Positions 17,070 to 27,162 of a stretch of 64,000 nucleotides of DNA are shown piece by piece. Positions within the stretch are counted from its first letter, which is position 1. Each line of letters begins with the position of its first letter. Under the pieces are notes generated by a model that saw nothing but the letters and a program-made list of their open reading frames with translations, was not told the origin of the DNA and made no database searches. Origin of the DNA: Devosia sediminis. GTDB lineage: Bacteria; Pseudomonadota; Alphaproteobacteria; Rhizobiales; Devosiaceae. Location: contig NZ_JAEKMH010000001.1 of assembly GCF_016411825.1 (NCBI RefSeq), positions 496,001 through 560,000 on the forward strand, written 5' to 3'. A program made the translations under genes and the position numbers.

Positions 17070-19057
17070 ATGGGCCTTTCAGACCGCGATCGCCAACTGG
17101 GCATGGATCGCCCGATTTCCCGGCGCGACTTTCTCAACGGCATCGCCATGGCGACCGCTGGCCTCGCGGCGACGGCTCTCCTGCCCAAGGGCGTTCTGGC
17201 GCAGGGTGTAGCGACGGCCGCCGGTGATCCGGCCAAGCTGACGGGCCTGCGCGGCCATAGCGAAACGGCGATGAACATCATGCACGCCGTGCGCGACGGC
17301 ACGTTCTGGGATAGCGCGCCCGATGTGACGGAGACAGGTGAGCGCTATGACCTGGTGGTGGTCGGCGGCGGCATTTCCGGCCTGGCTGCGGCGCGGCTCT
17401 ACCAGCGGCAGAAGCCGGATGCCACGATCCTGATCCTTGAAAACAACGACGACTTTGGCGGTCATGCCCGGCGCAATGAATTTGTCGCCAGCAATGGCGA
17501 GACGCTGATCGGCTATGGCGGTTCGCAGTCCTTGCAGAGCCCGACCTATTTCTCGCCGCTGGTGAAGGATCTGCTCGCCGATATCGGCGTCGAATACGAA
17601 AAGTTCGAGACTTTCTACGACAGCGAGTGGCACGAAGAGCGAGGCCTGGGCGACGCGATCCTGTTCCGCAAGGAGGACTGGGACACGCCGGAGGATGTGC
17701 TGGTGGTGACGGCGGAGACCGCGGCCGAGTGGGTGCCGAACACCCCGCTCAACGACCAGGCCAAGGCCGACCTGATCGAGCTCATCGATTCCCCGCCGGA
17801 CTATCTCGCAGGCAAGAGCCGGGAGGAAAAGTTCGCGCAACTCGCCCAGACGACCTATGCGGACTTCCTGACCGAAATCTGCGGATACGATCCGCAACTG
17901 GTCCAATATTTCCAGCGCTCGACCGAAGCCTATTTCGGCATGGGCATTGACGGCACGACGGCACTCGACGCCTGGGGCAACTGGAACCCGGGTTTTGACG
18001 GCATGGATCTAGGCGATCGGCCCTACAAGACCATGAGCCCATCCGGACGCCTCGCGCTGACCGATCCGGACCCGTACATCTACCACTTCCCCGATGGCAA
18101 TGCGGGCGTGGCCCGGTCTCTGGTGCGCAAGCTGGTGCCCGATGCCTTGCCGGGCACGACAATGGAAGATCTGGTGACGACATCGGTCGACTACGGCAAG
18201 CTCGATATCGAGGGCAAGCCGGTGCGGCTGCGGCTCAATGCGTCCGTGGTCCGCGTCAAGCATGATGGCGCGCCGGATAAAGCGCAGAGCGTCACGCTGA
18301 CTTATCTCGAGGGGTTACGCTCAAGACCGTCGTTGCCGACCAGGTCGTGCTGGCCTGCTGGCACCGCGTCATTCCCTATCTCACCGACGAACTCGGCGAC
18401 GAACAGGTCAAGGCACTCAATGACCAGCACAAGATCCCGCTGATCTACACCAATGTGCAGTTGCGCAACTGGGAGGCGCTGGGCACGGCGAAGATCGCCG
18501 GCTTCTCCGACCCGACCGGGTTCTGGAACGGCGCCGAGATCGATTTCCCCGTATCCATGGGCAGTTACCGCTTCGCCCAGGAGCCGTCGGACCCTATTAT
18601 CCTGCACCTGAGCAAGATCCCGCTGACGGGCGATCCGTCGATGAGCTCGCGCGAGCAGGCCGCTGCTGGCCGGCAGGCGCTGACGCAGATTTCCTTCGAG
18701 GACATGGAGCGGGAAATCCGCGACATGCTGCAGCGCGCGCTCGGTCCTCATGGCTTCGACGCGGCCCGCGATATCGAGGGCATTACCTGCAATCGCTGGA
18801 GCCATGGCTATGCGCTGGAATATATGCGCCCCTGGGACCAGTTCTGGCCCGATGGTCCCCTGCCGATCGAAACGGCGCGCCAGCCTTGGGGGCGGGTGGC
18901 GATCGCCAATTCGGATTCCGGCGCCTATGCCTATGTTCACTCGGCTATCGACCAGGCGGCGCGCGCCGTCCATGACCTGCTCGGGGATGGGGCGACGCTG
19001 ACCAATTACAGCCGTTTCCCCGGACCGCCGGTGGAGATGCTCGGCCTGGTGGAGTGA
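17070..19057 (+). pseudogene. Tat-exported NAD(P)/FAD-binding protein, frameshifted
   Basis: The first 410 or so codons encode a Tat signal (SRRDFLNG then a hydrophobic stretch ending AQ), a dinucleotide-binding motif VVVGGGISGLAAARL and a spermidine-dehydrogenase-like flavin domain. Near 18,311 the reading frame breaks at a GGGG run. The matching continuation (GVTLKTVVADQVVLACWHR onward) lies in another frame and runs to 19,057, ending with the typical VAIANSDSGAYAY flavin-binding C-terminus. Adding one G restores a single protein of about 662 residues. The gene may be a recent pseudogene or carry a sequencing error. GGAG precedes the ATG at 17,070 by seven bases. Confidence 0.8.
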
Positions 19058-19148
19058 GGCCCCGCGCGCCTGATCGTCAATAATCGCGGACCTTTGGGGG
19101 GGCGTGTCTGAATGAAGCCCGCCCGTTCGTCGCTGCACGGATAGCGGC

Positions 19149-20321
19149 ATGAACGGTAGCGGGGAGAATTTGGTGGCCAGGGACGTGAATATTCTGCGGC
19201 AGCTTCAACGCATGGTTGAGGGAGCGCTGCAGCCCGGCGCGGTGGTGGGTGTCCTGAGGGACGACACAGTCAGCTTGTTCGCCGCCGGATATATGGAAAG
19301 CGAAAGCGTCCGGGCGATGACGCCGGAGGCGATTTTCCGGATATCCTCGATGAGCAAGCCGATCGTCGCGCTGGCTCTGCTGCAGCAGATCGAGGACGGC
19401 CTCATTGGCCTCCATGACCCGGTGGCCGAGTGGCTGCCGGAACTTGCCCATCCGCGCGTCCTCAAGCGGATCGATGCCTCGCTGGACGACACGGTGGCGG
19501 CCGAAACGCCGATCACCGTCGAACACCTGCTGAGTTCCCGCCTTGGCTTGGGTATATTGCCCATGCAGCCGGGGGCGACGCCGATCCAGCGGGAGATCGA
19601 CAGGCTTGGACTATTGGGGTTTGGTCCCGACGATCCGGCACATCCGATGAGCCAGGACGAGTGGATGGCGCATATCGGTGCCTTGCCGCTCCTTGCCCAG
19701 CCGGGAAGCCACTGGTTCTACAATACCGCTACCCTCGTCCAGGGGGTGCTGGTCTCTCGGATTGCGGGCAAGCCCCTGTCGGAGGTGATCGCCGAGCGGA
19801 TCACGGCGCCACTTGGCATGGTCGATACCGGATTTGTCGTTCCGGACACGAAACGACACCGTCTGACGGCCGCATATGGCGGCGACATGACCGAGACGGA
19901 TGCGGCCGGCTCCAGCCCGTGGTTGCGCCGGCAGCGGTTCGAGGTCAGCATGGTTTCAACGGCTGCCGACTACCTTGCCTTTGCGCGCATAATCGGCCGC
20001 GGCGGCGAGGGGCCTGCGGGCCGGCTGATCCGGCAGGAACAGCTTCGCTGGATGCTCTCTGACCACCTGACGCCGGGCCAACGCGACGCAGGAGCCGCAT
20101 TCCTCGACGGTCGCGGCTGGGGCTACGGTCTGTCGGTCGATGCGGCACACCAGATCGGATCCGACTTTACCGGCGAAGTCGGCTGGGCGGGTGGCCTTGG
20201 AACGTCGTGGATACAGAACTTGGGATCCAAGGCGGCAGTCGTCATCCTTGGTTGCCGCGCCATCGACGGTCCCGACGTTTACGCCGCCCATGTCGACCTG
20301 ACCCGGCAGGCCCTGGGGTAG
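19149..20321 (+). CDS. Serine hydrolase (class C beta-lactamase-like family)
   Basis: The 390-residue protein has the family fold with the nucleophile motif SMSK (S67 to K70) and a C-terminal WGYGLSVD. The usual Y-x-N motif appears as YNT, so the third residue is threonine rather than asparagine. No signal peptide is seen. Such proteins are usually esterases or D-aminopeptidases rather than true beta-lactamases. Its stop codon lies only 27 bases before the apparent end of the Tn7-like element. Confidence 0.85.
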   Translation: MNGSGENLVARDVNILRQLQRMVEGALQPGAVVGVLRDDTVSLFAAGYMESESVRAMTPEAIFRISSMSKPIVALALLQQIEDGLIGLHDPVAEWLPELAHPRVLKRIDASLDDTVAAETPITVEHLLSSRLGLGILPMQPGATPIQREIDRLGLLGFGPDDPAHPMSQDEWMAHIGALPLLAQPGSHWFYNTATLVQGVLVSRIAGKPLSEVIAERITAPLGMVDTGFVVPDTKRHRLTAAYGGDMTETDAAGSSPWLRRQRFEVSMVSTAADYLAFARIIGRGGEGPAGRLIRQEQLRWMLSDHLTPGQRDAGAAFLDGRGWGYGLSVDAAHQIGSDFTGEVGWAGGLGTSWIQNLGSKAAVVILGCRAIDGPDVYAAHVDLTRQALG

Positions 20322-20348
20322 ACCGCCGACGCGGATCGGCTGAAATTG

Positions 20349-20507
20349 TGTCAGGACCTATAAATCCTGAGTCGAAAAAACCCTTTGGATTCAATGACGG
20401 CAGGAAAATTCTGAGTCAACGCCACAGGGAATTCTGAGTCGATCCCAAGTACGCGACCAGCAATCATGAGTCGATAATCGACGTTTCGACAGGCAAATAC
20501 GAGTCGA
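20349..20507. mobile_element. Left end of a Tn7-like transposon with five TnsB-type sites
   Basis: The proposed terminus is TGTCAGGACC at 20,349, the TGT start usual for Tn7-family ends. It is followed by five direct copies of a site centred on TGAGTCGA: at 20,368, 20,412 (as TGAGTCAA), 20,435, 20,467 and 20,500 (as CGAGTCGA). Four are preceded by an A/T-rich block such as GGGAATTC or GCAAATA. Arrays of several TnsB-binding sites are characteristic of Tn7-like ends. The whole gap 20,322-20,614 has no gene. The exact terminal base is inferred, and the matching far end was not found. Confidence 0.65.
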
Positions 20508-20614
20508 TGGCCTGCGGTGCCGCGCAGGCCAAGAAAAATGGCCGGGCGAAGGCCCGACCATAGAACAGAAACCGGCGATTTCGATCAATCGTTTAGGTGG
20601 CGGACGGCGCCCTG

Positions 20615-22549
20615 CTAGGCGGCGGTGCTTACCACGGTCTCGAGCACGCGCTCGACTTCTTCACGCGCGAAGACGAGCTGCTGCCGCTCACGAAGTTCGT
20701 GCTTCGGGTGGACTCCGAACTTGGCGAGGGTGGTGCGAACCAGGCGGTTCGGAACGCCGAGGCGCCGCGAGGCTTCATTCGTGAACATCCACTTTCGCGC
20801 CACGGCGAACACGTCGGCCCGGGCAATCGAAACCTGGCCTTTGGCCTTGACGGGAAGCAGCCGTCGAAGGACCAAGCGACCAACCATTGGCTCGGTGACG
20901 CCAAGTAGGACCGACGCCTCTATGTGGGTGAGCAGACCGTCACGGGCTTCATCAGAACCGGCATGCCGCCCGACTGCTGCTACGACGGTTTCGAAATCCG
21001 GCGCCGCCAACGATGTCATGGTGCCGGTCAGCCTGCCGTCGATACGGTGCACTGGGATGGTCCCGTCGATCACCCTGGAGATGATGCCCGCCCATGGTTT
21101 CGGCCCGGGCGGCAACCTGTAGACCGCCTTGGTCAAGCGGATATAGGTGCATGGCGGTACCGCGGGCAACACTTTCGATTCCAGGCGGTCCACCAGCCGG
21201 TTGACGCTAGAACGCGTGTAGTATTCCTTGCCCACCGCGAGCATCAGGACCGGACCTCCAACGGTATCCACTAGTCCGGCCTCCGCCAGCTCGGCCATCG
21301 CCCCGGTCGGTAGGCCGAGGCGGACGGCAGCCGAACTGGCGGCCTCCATGTCCGCGCGTTGTGCGGCGATCATCGCGATCTGTGCGCGTTCGAACAGCAT
21401 AGGGGAGTTCTTCGATCCCGCATTGCGGATGACGCGCACCTCCGGATGCCCGGCCAGGATCTTGAACAGCTTCGGGCGGATGCCGAATTCCTTGGCGGCC
21501 TCGTAGGCCGTCAGGAGATCGGAGCGATTGCGATAGCTGCCCTTGCGCACGGTGGGCAGACTGACCGCGGTCATGGCCATGTCGTCTTCGACGGACTTCC
21601 GCACAGCGGCACGCAGTTCGGGAGGGAGCGCGCGGTCCGTGGTCAGGGCATAGAGCGATCCGATCTCCTTCTTCACGCCGTAATGGCCGCTGCGTTCGCT
21701 CGCGGAATCACGGGCTTGCGAGCAGAGGTCGTGAAACCCATCGGGCCAAGACAGGACCACGCGGCCCGCCTTGGCGAGGACATCGGGTTCGATGCGATCG
21801 AACATCTCGCGGCTCCCGGGCTTGGCCACCGACGTGACCGAGCGTTTCGGGTCCTGCGTCATGGCGCTCGCGATCGAGATCGCGAACTCGAACAGGGATC
21901 CGCGATCCGTTTCGATATCGGGATGCAGCGCCGGCGCGTAAGCTGCCCTGACGGCAGGATCGGGATCGACGAGCGAGGTCACGAAGCGCAAGGCCTCCAT
22001 GTCCTCCACCTCCACCTTCTCCTGTGGCCAATCCCGCAGATCGACCTCGGAGCGAACGAACCCATGGTCGTCCACCCGATCGCAGCGGTCGCAGAACGCC
22101 AGATCGCGGACCCGCACCCAGCCCAACGTCGTCCCGCAGACTGGACACTCCGAGATCAGGCGCTCGCCCGTTGCCGGATCGAAGCCGAAGGCACGGATCT
22201 GCCAGGCGGCCTTGTGGTATCCGCATGTCGCGAGCGTCCCGGGCGCGATGCGGCGCACGGTCACCTCGCGGTGGATCGCGCGAATCTCGGCACCGAAGAA
22301 CCGCAACCAGCCGGAACGCCCGGCCTGATCGAGGAAGAGCGGCGAAATATCCTCGACGCGGCATCCCAGATGATCCGCAAGGGGAAACTTCAAACCGGGC
22401 GCGGACGCGATGGATTCAGCGCGGGACTTGTATCCCAGAGGGATGAGGACATCGCTGGTGAGATCGTAGCCCATGAGATTGCCCGCGCGGACGACCAGGC
22501 CCGGGAGATGCTCGTCGCCATGCGGCAGGACGGAGACAGGAAGCGTCAT
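20615..22549 (-). CDS. tnsD: TnsD/TniQ-family target-selection protein
   Basis: The 644-residue protein has an N-terminal TniQ domain, visible as MTLPVSVLPHGDEHLPGLVVR. Its zinc-ligand pairs include CGYH, CPVCGTTL and CDRCDR between about residues 105 and 165. A long C-terminal part with helix-turn-helix-like segments (for example LTHIEASVLLGVTEPMVGRL) would bind DNA. In Tn7, TnsD recognises the attachment site and recruits TnsC. The size favours TnsD-type site-specific targeting over short TniQ. The start overlaps the tnsC stop as ATGA, making it the last gene of the tns operon. Confidence 0.85.
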   Translation of the reverse strand: MTLPVSVLPHGDEHLPGLVVRAGNLMGYDLTSDVLIPLGYKSRAESIASAPGLKFPLADHLGCRVEDISPLFLDQAGRSGWLRFFGAEIRAIHREVTVRRIAPGTLATCGYHKAAWQIRAFGFDPATGERLISECPVCGTTLGWVRVRDLAFCDRCDRVDDHGFVRSEVDLRDWPQEKVEVEDMEALRFVTSLVDPDPAVRAAYAPALHPDIETDRGSLFEFAISIASAMTQDPKRSVTSVAKPGSREMFDRIEPDVLAKAGRVVLSWPDGFHDLCSQARDSASERSGHYGVKKEIGSLYALTTDRALPPELRAAVRKSVEDDMAMTAVSLPTVRKGSYRNRSDLLTAYEAAKEFGIRPKLFKILAGHPEVRVIRNAGSKNSPMLFERAQIAMIAAQRADMEAASSAAVRLGLPTGAMAELAEAGLVDTVGGPVLMLAVGKEYYTRSSVNRLVDRLESKVLPAVPPCTYIRLTKAVYRLPPGPKPWAGIISRVIDGTIPVHRIDGRLTGTMTSLAAPDFETVVAAVGRHAGSDEARDGLLTHIEASVLLGVTEPMVGRLVLRRLLPVKAKGQVSIARADVFAVARKWMFTNEASRRLGVPNRLVRTTLAKFGVHPKHELRERQQLVFAREEVERVLETVVSTAA

Positions 22550-23544
22550 GCGGCCACCAGTCGGGCGTCGCCGCCGCGCTTGAAGGGGTTGGTCTTCACG
22601 ATGCCGCGCGGGATCGCGAAGGTATCGACCGCCTTGGACAGGTGCTCGCGCGTCACAGTATCCGCCTTGGCCTTGGCAGCATGCATGCAGGCCTTGGCGA
22701 CGATGCGGCAGGCGATGCCCAGACGACCGAGCGAAGCCTCGTGCAAGGCCGCCGGGATATCCGCGTTCAGGAAATCTGCCCTTTGCGGGAACAACCCCTC
22801 CTTGGCCAGATGAATGCCGAGGCGTCCGACGAAATCCTGGAAGACCTGACGCTCCTGCGTATCCTCCCAGGACAATTCACCGAAGTCGATCTCCTCATGG
22901 CAGCGCAGCGCAAGCTGGATGTCGTCGAGAAGGTAGGGCCGTGCCTCCTCGATGCCGACGAACAGCATAGGCACCACCCCGCGGATGAGCATGGCCTTCA
23001 AAGTGTCAGTCACTTCGCTGGTCCTGGAGCGCTCGATCGAGCGCAGGGCCGCATCCTCAGACATGCGGTGCTTGGAGACCGCCAAGTGCTGGATCTCGTC
23101 GATAACAAGCAGTTCCACGCCGAGAGTGGACAGGAGGTCGTACACACGGCGGAGCATCAGGTTTTTCGATCCCCGGGCGGAGCGGGGATCGCCGAGGGCA
23201 GCCAGGATGTCGGCGCACAGGGAACGAGGCGTCGCGCCGCCTTCCAGCGTGACATGCACGACGAGCTTTTGGAGGCGGACCTGTTCATCGAGGGGCAGAT
23301 CGGCTGGAACCAGCCCTCGGGAAATCGCTTCCGGCACTGCGACTTTTTCCTGGTAGTTCTTGACCGCGGTGGACTTACCGACGTGGCTGGGTGCGAACAG
23401 GGTGCCGAACTGCTTGGGTTCATCGTCGGTGATCGTGGCGCGAAGGTCGTCGCAAACCTCCGTGACGATGTCGAGACGGGGGTGCTTGACCCTGAGCTTG
23501 CGGAACACGGCGAGGATCTCGGAGTTGGTGAGCGTCTTGGTCAT
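22546..23544 (-). CDS. tnsC: TnsC/TniB-family AAA+ ATPase
   Basis: The 332-residue AAA+ protein has Walker A in FAPSHVGKSTAV (about residues 50-61) and Walker B in ELLVIDEIQHL (144-154). TnsC polymerises on DNA and passes the target chosen by TnsD to the TnsA/TnsB transposase. The ATG at 23,544 follows GAGGTAACC and is preferred over a longer frame extending into tnsB. It lies seven bases after the tnsB stop and overlaps the tnsD start. Confidence 0.9.
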   Translation of the reverse strand: MTKTLTNSEILAVFRKLRVKHPRLDIVTEVCDDLRATITDDEPKQFGTLFAPSHVGKSTAVKNYQEKVAVPEAISRGLVPADLPLDEQVRLQKLVVHVTLEGGATPRSLCADILAALGDPRSARGSKNLMLRRVYDLLSTLGVELLVIDEIQHLAVSKHRMSEDAALRSIERSRTSEVTDTLKAMLIRGVVPMLFVGIEEARPYLLDDIQLALRCHEEIDFGELSWEDTQERQVFQDFVGRLGIHLAKEGLFPQRADFLNADIPAALHEASLGRLGIACRIVAKACMHAAKAKADTVTREHLSKAVDTFAIPRGIVKTNPFKRGGDARLVAA

Positions 23545-23551
23545 GGTTACC

Positions 23552-25870
23552 TCAAAGGTCGTCCGCGAGCGCATCTAGAGCAGCAGCGGAATTCAGGATG
23601 TGGTTGGATAGGTCGGCAGGGGCGGGATGCGTTTCGGGCGGCTTCGGCGGCGACGCGGACGGCGGAGCGGGTCGGCCCTTCGATCCCGAAGACCGGCTCT
23701 TCCGCCCCCGCGACGGCGCCTTGGGCGGTGCCCATTCGCCGGTTCGGTGTGCCGCCGAGAATTCACGCGGCGTCTCGGCGGCGGCACCCTTCGGCGTCGC
23801 CGGCACGGCATGCTGGATCACGGTGTCGCCATCGACCAGACTGGGGCTACGATCGATCTCGGCGGCGTAGTGCCGGGCGGCGTTGAACGGCATGGCCGCA
23901 ACCTTCTCCGGCATTTCGTGGTAATAGGCGTGCCGGGCTGCGGCCTTTTCCTGGGGGCTGTGGAAAGCCATGTTGCGTTCGGCGGCGAACGCCTTGATCG
24001 CGTCCACCACAGCCCAGCTCAATCCCTGGGCCGGTGCTCCGTCGACACCGGGGATCCCGTGCACGTGCTTGTCGACGTTGGGCAGGCGCACCGACGTATT
24101 GTTGGAGAAATCCCAGACATGGACATGGCTGGCATCCACGCGATCCCAGTTGGCGATCACAGCCACCGTGCCGCTGGAGCCGAAGCCCTTGCGACGCGAA
24201 CGCTTGGCGCCGTACTTCAGCAGGTTCTCCAGCAAGGCCGTCGTGGTCGCCGGCTCGTGGAAGCGCTGGCCATTCACGGAGACGCCCTCGGCGCTCAGGA
24301 TGCAACGCGAGACATTGCCGAGCATCTTGTCCAAGGCACCCACATCGTCGATCGTAGGACGGGTCTTGGCCTGGACGCCCATTGACCAGCGTTCAGCGGG
24401 CGCCATGTTTAGGTCGGAATGAGGCTCGACGTGATAGATGTTGACGATGCCGTCCCACATCCTGGCGGTGAGGTAGTCGATCCGGAACAGCGCCTTCGCC
24501 CTGGGATCGAGGCCCAGTTCCTGCATGACCTGCGGCTTGAACGGGATGCCGCTGCCGAGGCGGTGCCACACCATTTCGTTGAGGGTGCGGAAGAAGCGCT
24601 CGACGATCGCCTTGAACGTCGGCGTGCCGACCGGCGCCCAGACGACGTGGATGCCCGCCGCCTCGCATACCGACTGCATGGAGATGCCGGAGAACTCCCA
24701 GGCATTGTCCATGACGATGGTCGTAGGTTTGCCCCAGCCGTCCGTCGCTCCCTTATGGTGGCCGTACTTCTCGATGAGGAAGTCCTTGGCTCGAACGATC
24801 TGCCGCAGGCAGAGCATGGCGCTGTAGACGCTCGGCGGCTCGAAGCTCAGGACCGCGCCGAGAATCATTCGGCTATAGACATCAATGGCCAGGGTGAGCC
24901 ATGGACGTTCGGTCATGACGAGGCGACCGTATTGGTCCTCGACCACGGCCCACACGTCGAGACGGGTATGGTCAATGAGCACCAGCTCGAGGGGGCGGGA
25001 CGCCTCCATCGGGACGCCCCGACCCTTGTAGCGGGCGTTGGCCGCCTTCTCGCCGTAGCGGGTCGACCAGGTCCACCATGACTCCACTTCGTCAACCCAC
25101 TTGCGGAAGGTCTCGGGTGAAATTCGGGGCAATTTCTCGAGGCCCTGCTTGACGCGCTCCTCGTTCTCCTCGTCGATCTTCTTGTAGAAGCTCTCGCGCA
25201 CGTCGCAGTAGCGCTCGGTGATCGATGCCCAGTAAGCGTCGATGCTTTCCTTGGCCCACGTCAGCAAAACGTCCGGATAGCGCTTGCTCCGGTCGTGCTT
25301 GCCCCGCTTGTCGAAGAACGCCGAGACGGGGCGCGACCCAGGCACGCCGCAGGCATCGATGGCGCGGAGGATCGTGGCCGCGTCGGGACGCCACACGAAG
25401 CCTAGCTCCCGGGCGCGTTTCTTGACGTCCTTGGATTTGAAGTGGTCGTCGATGCAGTTGTGCCCGCGGCCCAGGTGAGGAGTGGCGTCGTATTCCGATG
25501 CGCACCACGCCAGCGTCCGCGCGCGCTCGAACTTCTGCCACTGGGCCAGCCGTTCCTTGCGCTCCTTGTCGCCGATGCCGCGTTCCTCGGGATCGAGAAG
25601 GGTCGCGGGATGGACGTCGCCGAGCTCGAAGGCGGATTTTTTCCGGCTCGGGATGCTGCCCTTGGGAATGCGAACGGCGCGCCCGTCGCTCCGCATCTTC
25701 TCGAAGAGGTGCGGAGCGATATCGACGGGCATGTCCAGCTGCTCGTCCGAAAAGCGCAGTTGGTGCTGGAGCGTGACCTTCTCGAACGTGGCGAGGAACG
25801 TGCGGTCGGGCAGCGTGAGCCAATAGGTCTCGCCGGCCTCGACGTCGATGGTGATCCAGGACGGCCTCAT
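23552..25870 (-). CDS. tnsB: TnsB DDE transposase
   Basis: The 772-residue protein has a central retroviral-integrase-type catalytic domain. The DDE triad is visible as D300 in LIDHTRLD, D388 in VMDNAWEF and E424 in IVERFFRTLN, a 35-residue D-E spacing. TnsB binds the repeat sites at the element ends and joins the 3' ends to target DNA. The C-terminal 100 residues are Pro/Arg-rich and end with a short conserved-looking helix, the likely TnsC contact. The start ATG at 25,870 overlaps the small upstream ORF's stop as ATGA. Confidence 0.92.
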   Translation of the reverse strand: MRPSWITIDVEAGETYWLTLPDRTFLATFEKVTLQHQLRFSDEQLDMPVDIAPHLFEKMRSDGRAVRIPKGSIPSRKKSAFELGDVHPATLLDPEERGIGDKERKERLAQWQKFERARTLAWCASEYDATPHLGRGHNCIDDHFKSKDVKKRARELGFVWRPDAATILRAIDACGVPGSRPVSAFFDKRGKHDRSKRYPDVLLTWAKESIDAYWASITERYCDVRESFYKKIDEENEERVKQGLEKLPRISPETFRKWVDEVESWWTWSTRYGEKAANARYKGRGVPMEASRPLELVLIDHTRLDVWAVVEDQYGRLVMTERPWLTLAIDVYSRMILGAVLSFEPPSVYSAMLCLRQIVRAKDFLIEKYGHHKGATDGWGKPTTIVMDNAWEFSGISMQSVCEAAGIHVVWAPVGTPTFKAIVERFFRTLNEMVWHRLGSGIPFKPQVMQELGLDPRAKALFRIDYLTARMWDGIVNIYHVEPHSDLNMAPAERWSMGVQAKTRPTIDDVGALDKMLGNVSRCILSAEGVSVNGQRFHEPATTTALLENLLKYGAKRSRRKGFGSSGTVAVIANWDRVDASHVHVWDFSNNTSVRLPNVDKHVHGIPGVDGAPAQGLSWAVVDAIKAFAAERNMAFHSPQEKAAARHAYYHEMPEKVAAMPFNAARHYAAEIDRSPSLVDGDTVIQHAVPATPKGAAAETPREFSAAHRTGEWAPPKAPSRGRKSRSSGSKGRPAPPSASPPKPPETHPAPADLSNHILNSAAALDALADDL

Positions 25871-26088
25871 GACGGCGCCCCCTGGATCTCGACGGCGGCA
25901 TCCCGGTCGAACATGTCCTCGAGGGTTTCCTCGGACAGCACGATCTCGGAATCGATCTCGTCGATATGGAACGCGTAACCTTCCGCCGTCACGGCCACCA
26001 GCGTGCCCAGCCAAGGCAACCCATCATCGTCGACCAGCACGAAGCGCTGCACCGGAAAGGCGCGGGGGGATTGGAAGACCTGACTCAT
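25867..26088 (-). CDS. Small acidic protein coupled between tnsA and tnsB
   Basis: This 73-residue protein is not recognised. It begins MSQVFQSPRAFPVQRFVLVDDD and is acidic, with a beta-rich first half (LGTLVAVTAEGYAFHI) and a glutamate-rich helix at the end. It overlaps the tnsA stop and the tnsB start by four bases each, so it is translated together with the transposase subunits. Its place suggests a transposition cofactor or regulator. That is inference from position only. Confidence 0.7.
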   Translation of the reverse strand: MSQVFQSPRAFPVQRFVLVDDDGLPWLGTLVAVTAEGYAFHIDEIDSEIVLSEETLEDMFDRDAAVEIQGAPS

Positions 26089-26933
26089 GCCGCGCCTCCG
26101 ATCGAACCCATAGGGAACACCATGGACTCCGGCGCCAGCCGTCCGGCGATGTCGATGCAGAGCAGGCGGCGGACATGAAGCGCGCAGGCCTTCTGGATGG
26201 CCGCCGCGTTGCCGCCGAGAGCATCCAAGACCGCATCCAGCGTCACCGGGCCGTCGCTCAGCGCCTTCTGGGCGAGATGCACCTCATGGGGCGAGACGAT
26301 GACGTCGTGGTCGAGCACGATCTCGCGCACCGCATGGGCGATGCGGGAGTAGCCGAGCCCGGTGGGATCGACGAATTGGAAGAACTGCCAACCAATCCTG
26401 CCGTAGACCTCCTCGGCCAAGGCGAGCTTTGACTGGTAGACCGGATCGGCGTTGCGCGGGTCGTTCGCGGTCTTCACCTCCACGATCAACTCGCGGGTGT
26501 CGCCCGCCGTGGACGCGTCGGGACGCCATTCGGCGCAGGCGAGCAGAAACGGTACGCCACCGGCCAGTGCGGACGCAAAGCGTGCGTCAACGGTCAGGCG
26601 CAGATCGGGGAAGAACACCAATGGCGCGGGAACACCCTCGATGATCATTTCAAGGCGGTGCGGTTGCGCCATCATCCTATGGACCGGAGGCGCCGCCTCC
26701 ATCAGTTCGAGCGCGGGCAGTTCGCCGCGCAACGATTCCCAAGGCAACGCACGGTGCCCGGCCTTGACCGAGACGAAGCGTCCCGTGGCATGGTGCTCGC
26801 GCCCGGTGATCAGGGTGCGGATAGGACCGCCGTCCTCGGCGACGAAGATGCGGGCGAAGATCTGATGGTCTTCGAGCAGAAGCTGATCAGACAGCAGTTC
26901 GCCGCGCCGCGGCGGCTTGATACTCTTAGGCAT
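26085..26933 (-). CDS. tnsA: TnsA-type endonuclease
   Basis: The 282-residue protein shows a PD-(D/E)XK nuclease core: D110 in FFPDLRL and E152/K154 in LIVEVKTAND. Helical segments with a DNA-binding look follow (residues 190-270). In Tn7, TnsA cuts the 5' ends so that the element moves by cut-and-paste rather than replication. AAGGAGAAACC precedes the ATG at 26,933; a longer in-frame extension to 27,179 lacks such a signal. It is the first gene of the tns operon. Confidence 0.85.
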   Translation of the reverse strand: MPKSIKPPRRGELLSDQLLLEDHQIFARIFVAEDGGPIRTLITGREHHATGRFVSVKAGHRALPWESLRGELPALELMEAAPPVHRMMAQPHRLEMIIEGVPAPLVFFPDLRLTVDARFASALAGGVPFLLACAEWRPDASTAGDTRELIVEVKTANDPRNADPVYQSKLALAEEVYGRIGWQFFQFVDPTGLGYSRIAHAVREIVLDHDVIVSPHEVHLAQKALSDGPVTLDAVLDALGGNAAAIQKACALHVRRLLCIDIAGRLAPESMVFPMGSIGGAA

Positions 26934-27162
26934 GGTTTCTCCTTCCATGCCCGGAAAGTGCTTGACGCGAAAAGGCGCCCAGCGGATACTCGCCGTGCAT
27001 GTGTGTGGTTCCTGTCTTTGTGGGACGGGCCTATGTGTGCGGGAACGGCCTTGGTCGTTCCGTTTGCTAGGATCGGCTGCCAGGCCTTTCCAAGCGATTT
27101 GTCGCCTTTCGGCGGTGAGGATTGACCTGGTGTTTTCCAAACACGTGCCGGGTCTCGGTATT

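Noticed and set aside
19149-20321. True beta-lactamase resistance gene
   Set aside because: No signal peptide and the YxN motif is YNT; the broader serine hydrolase family is a better description.
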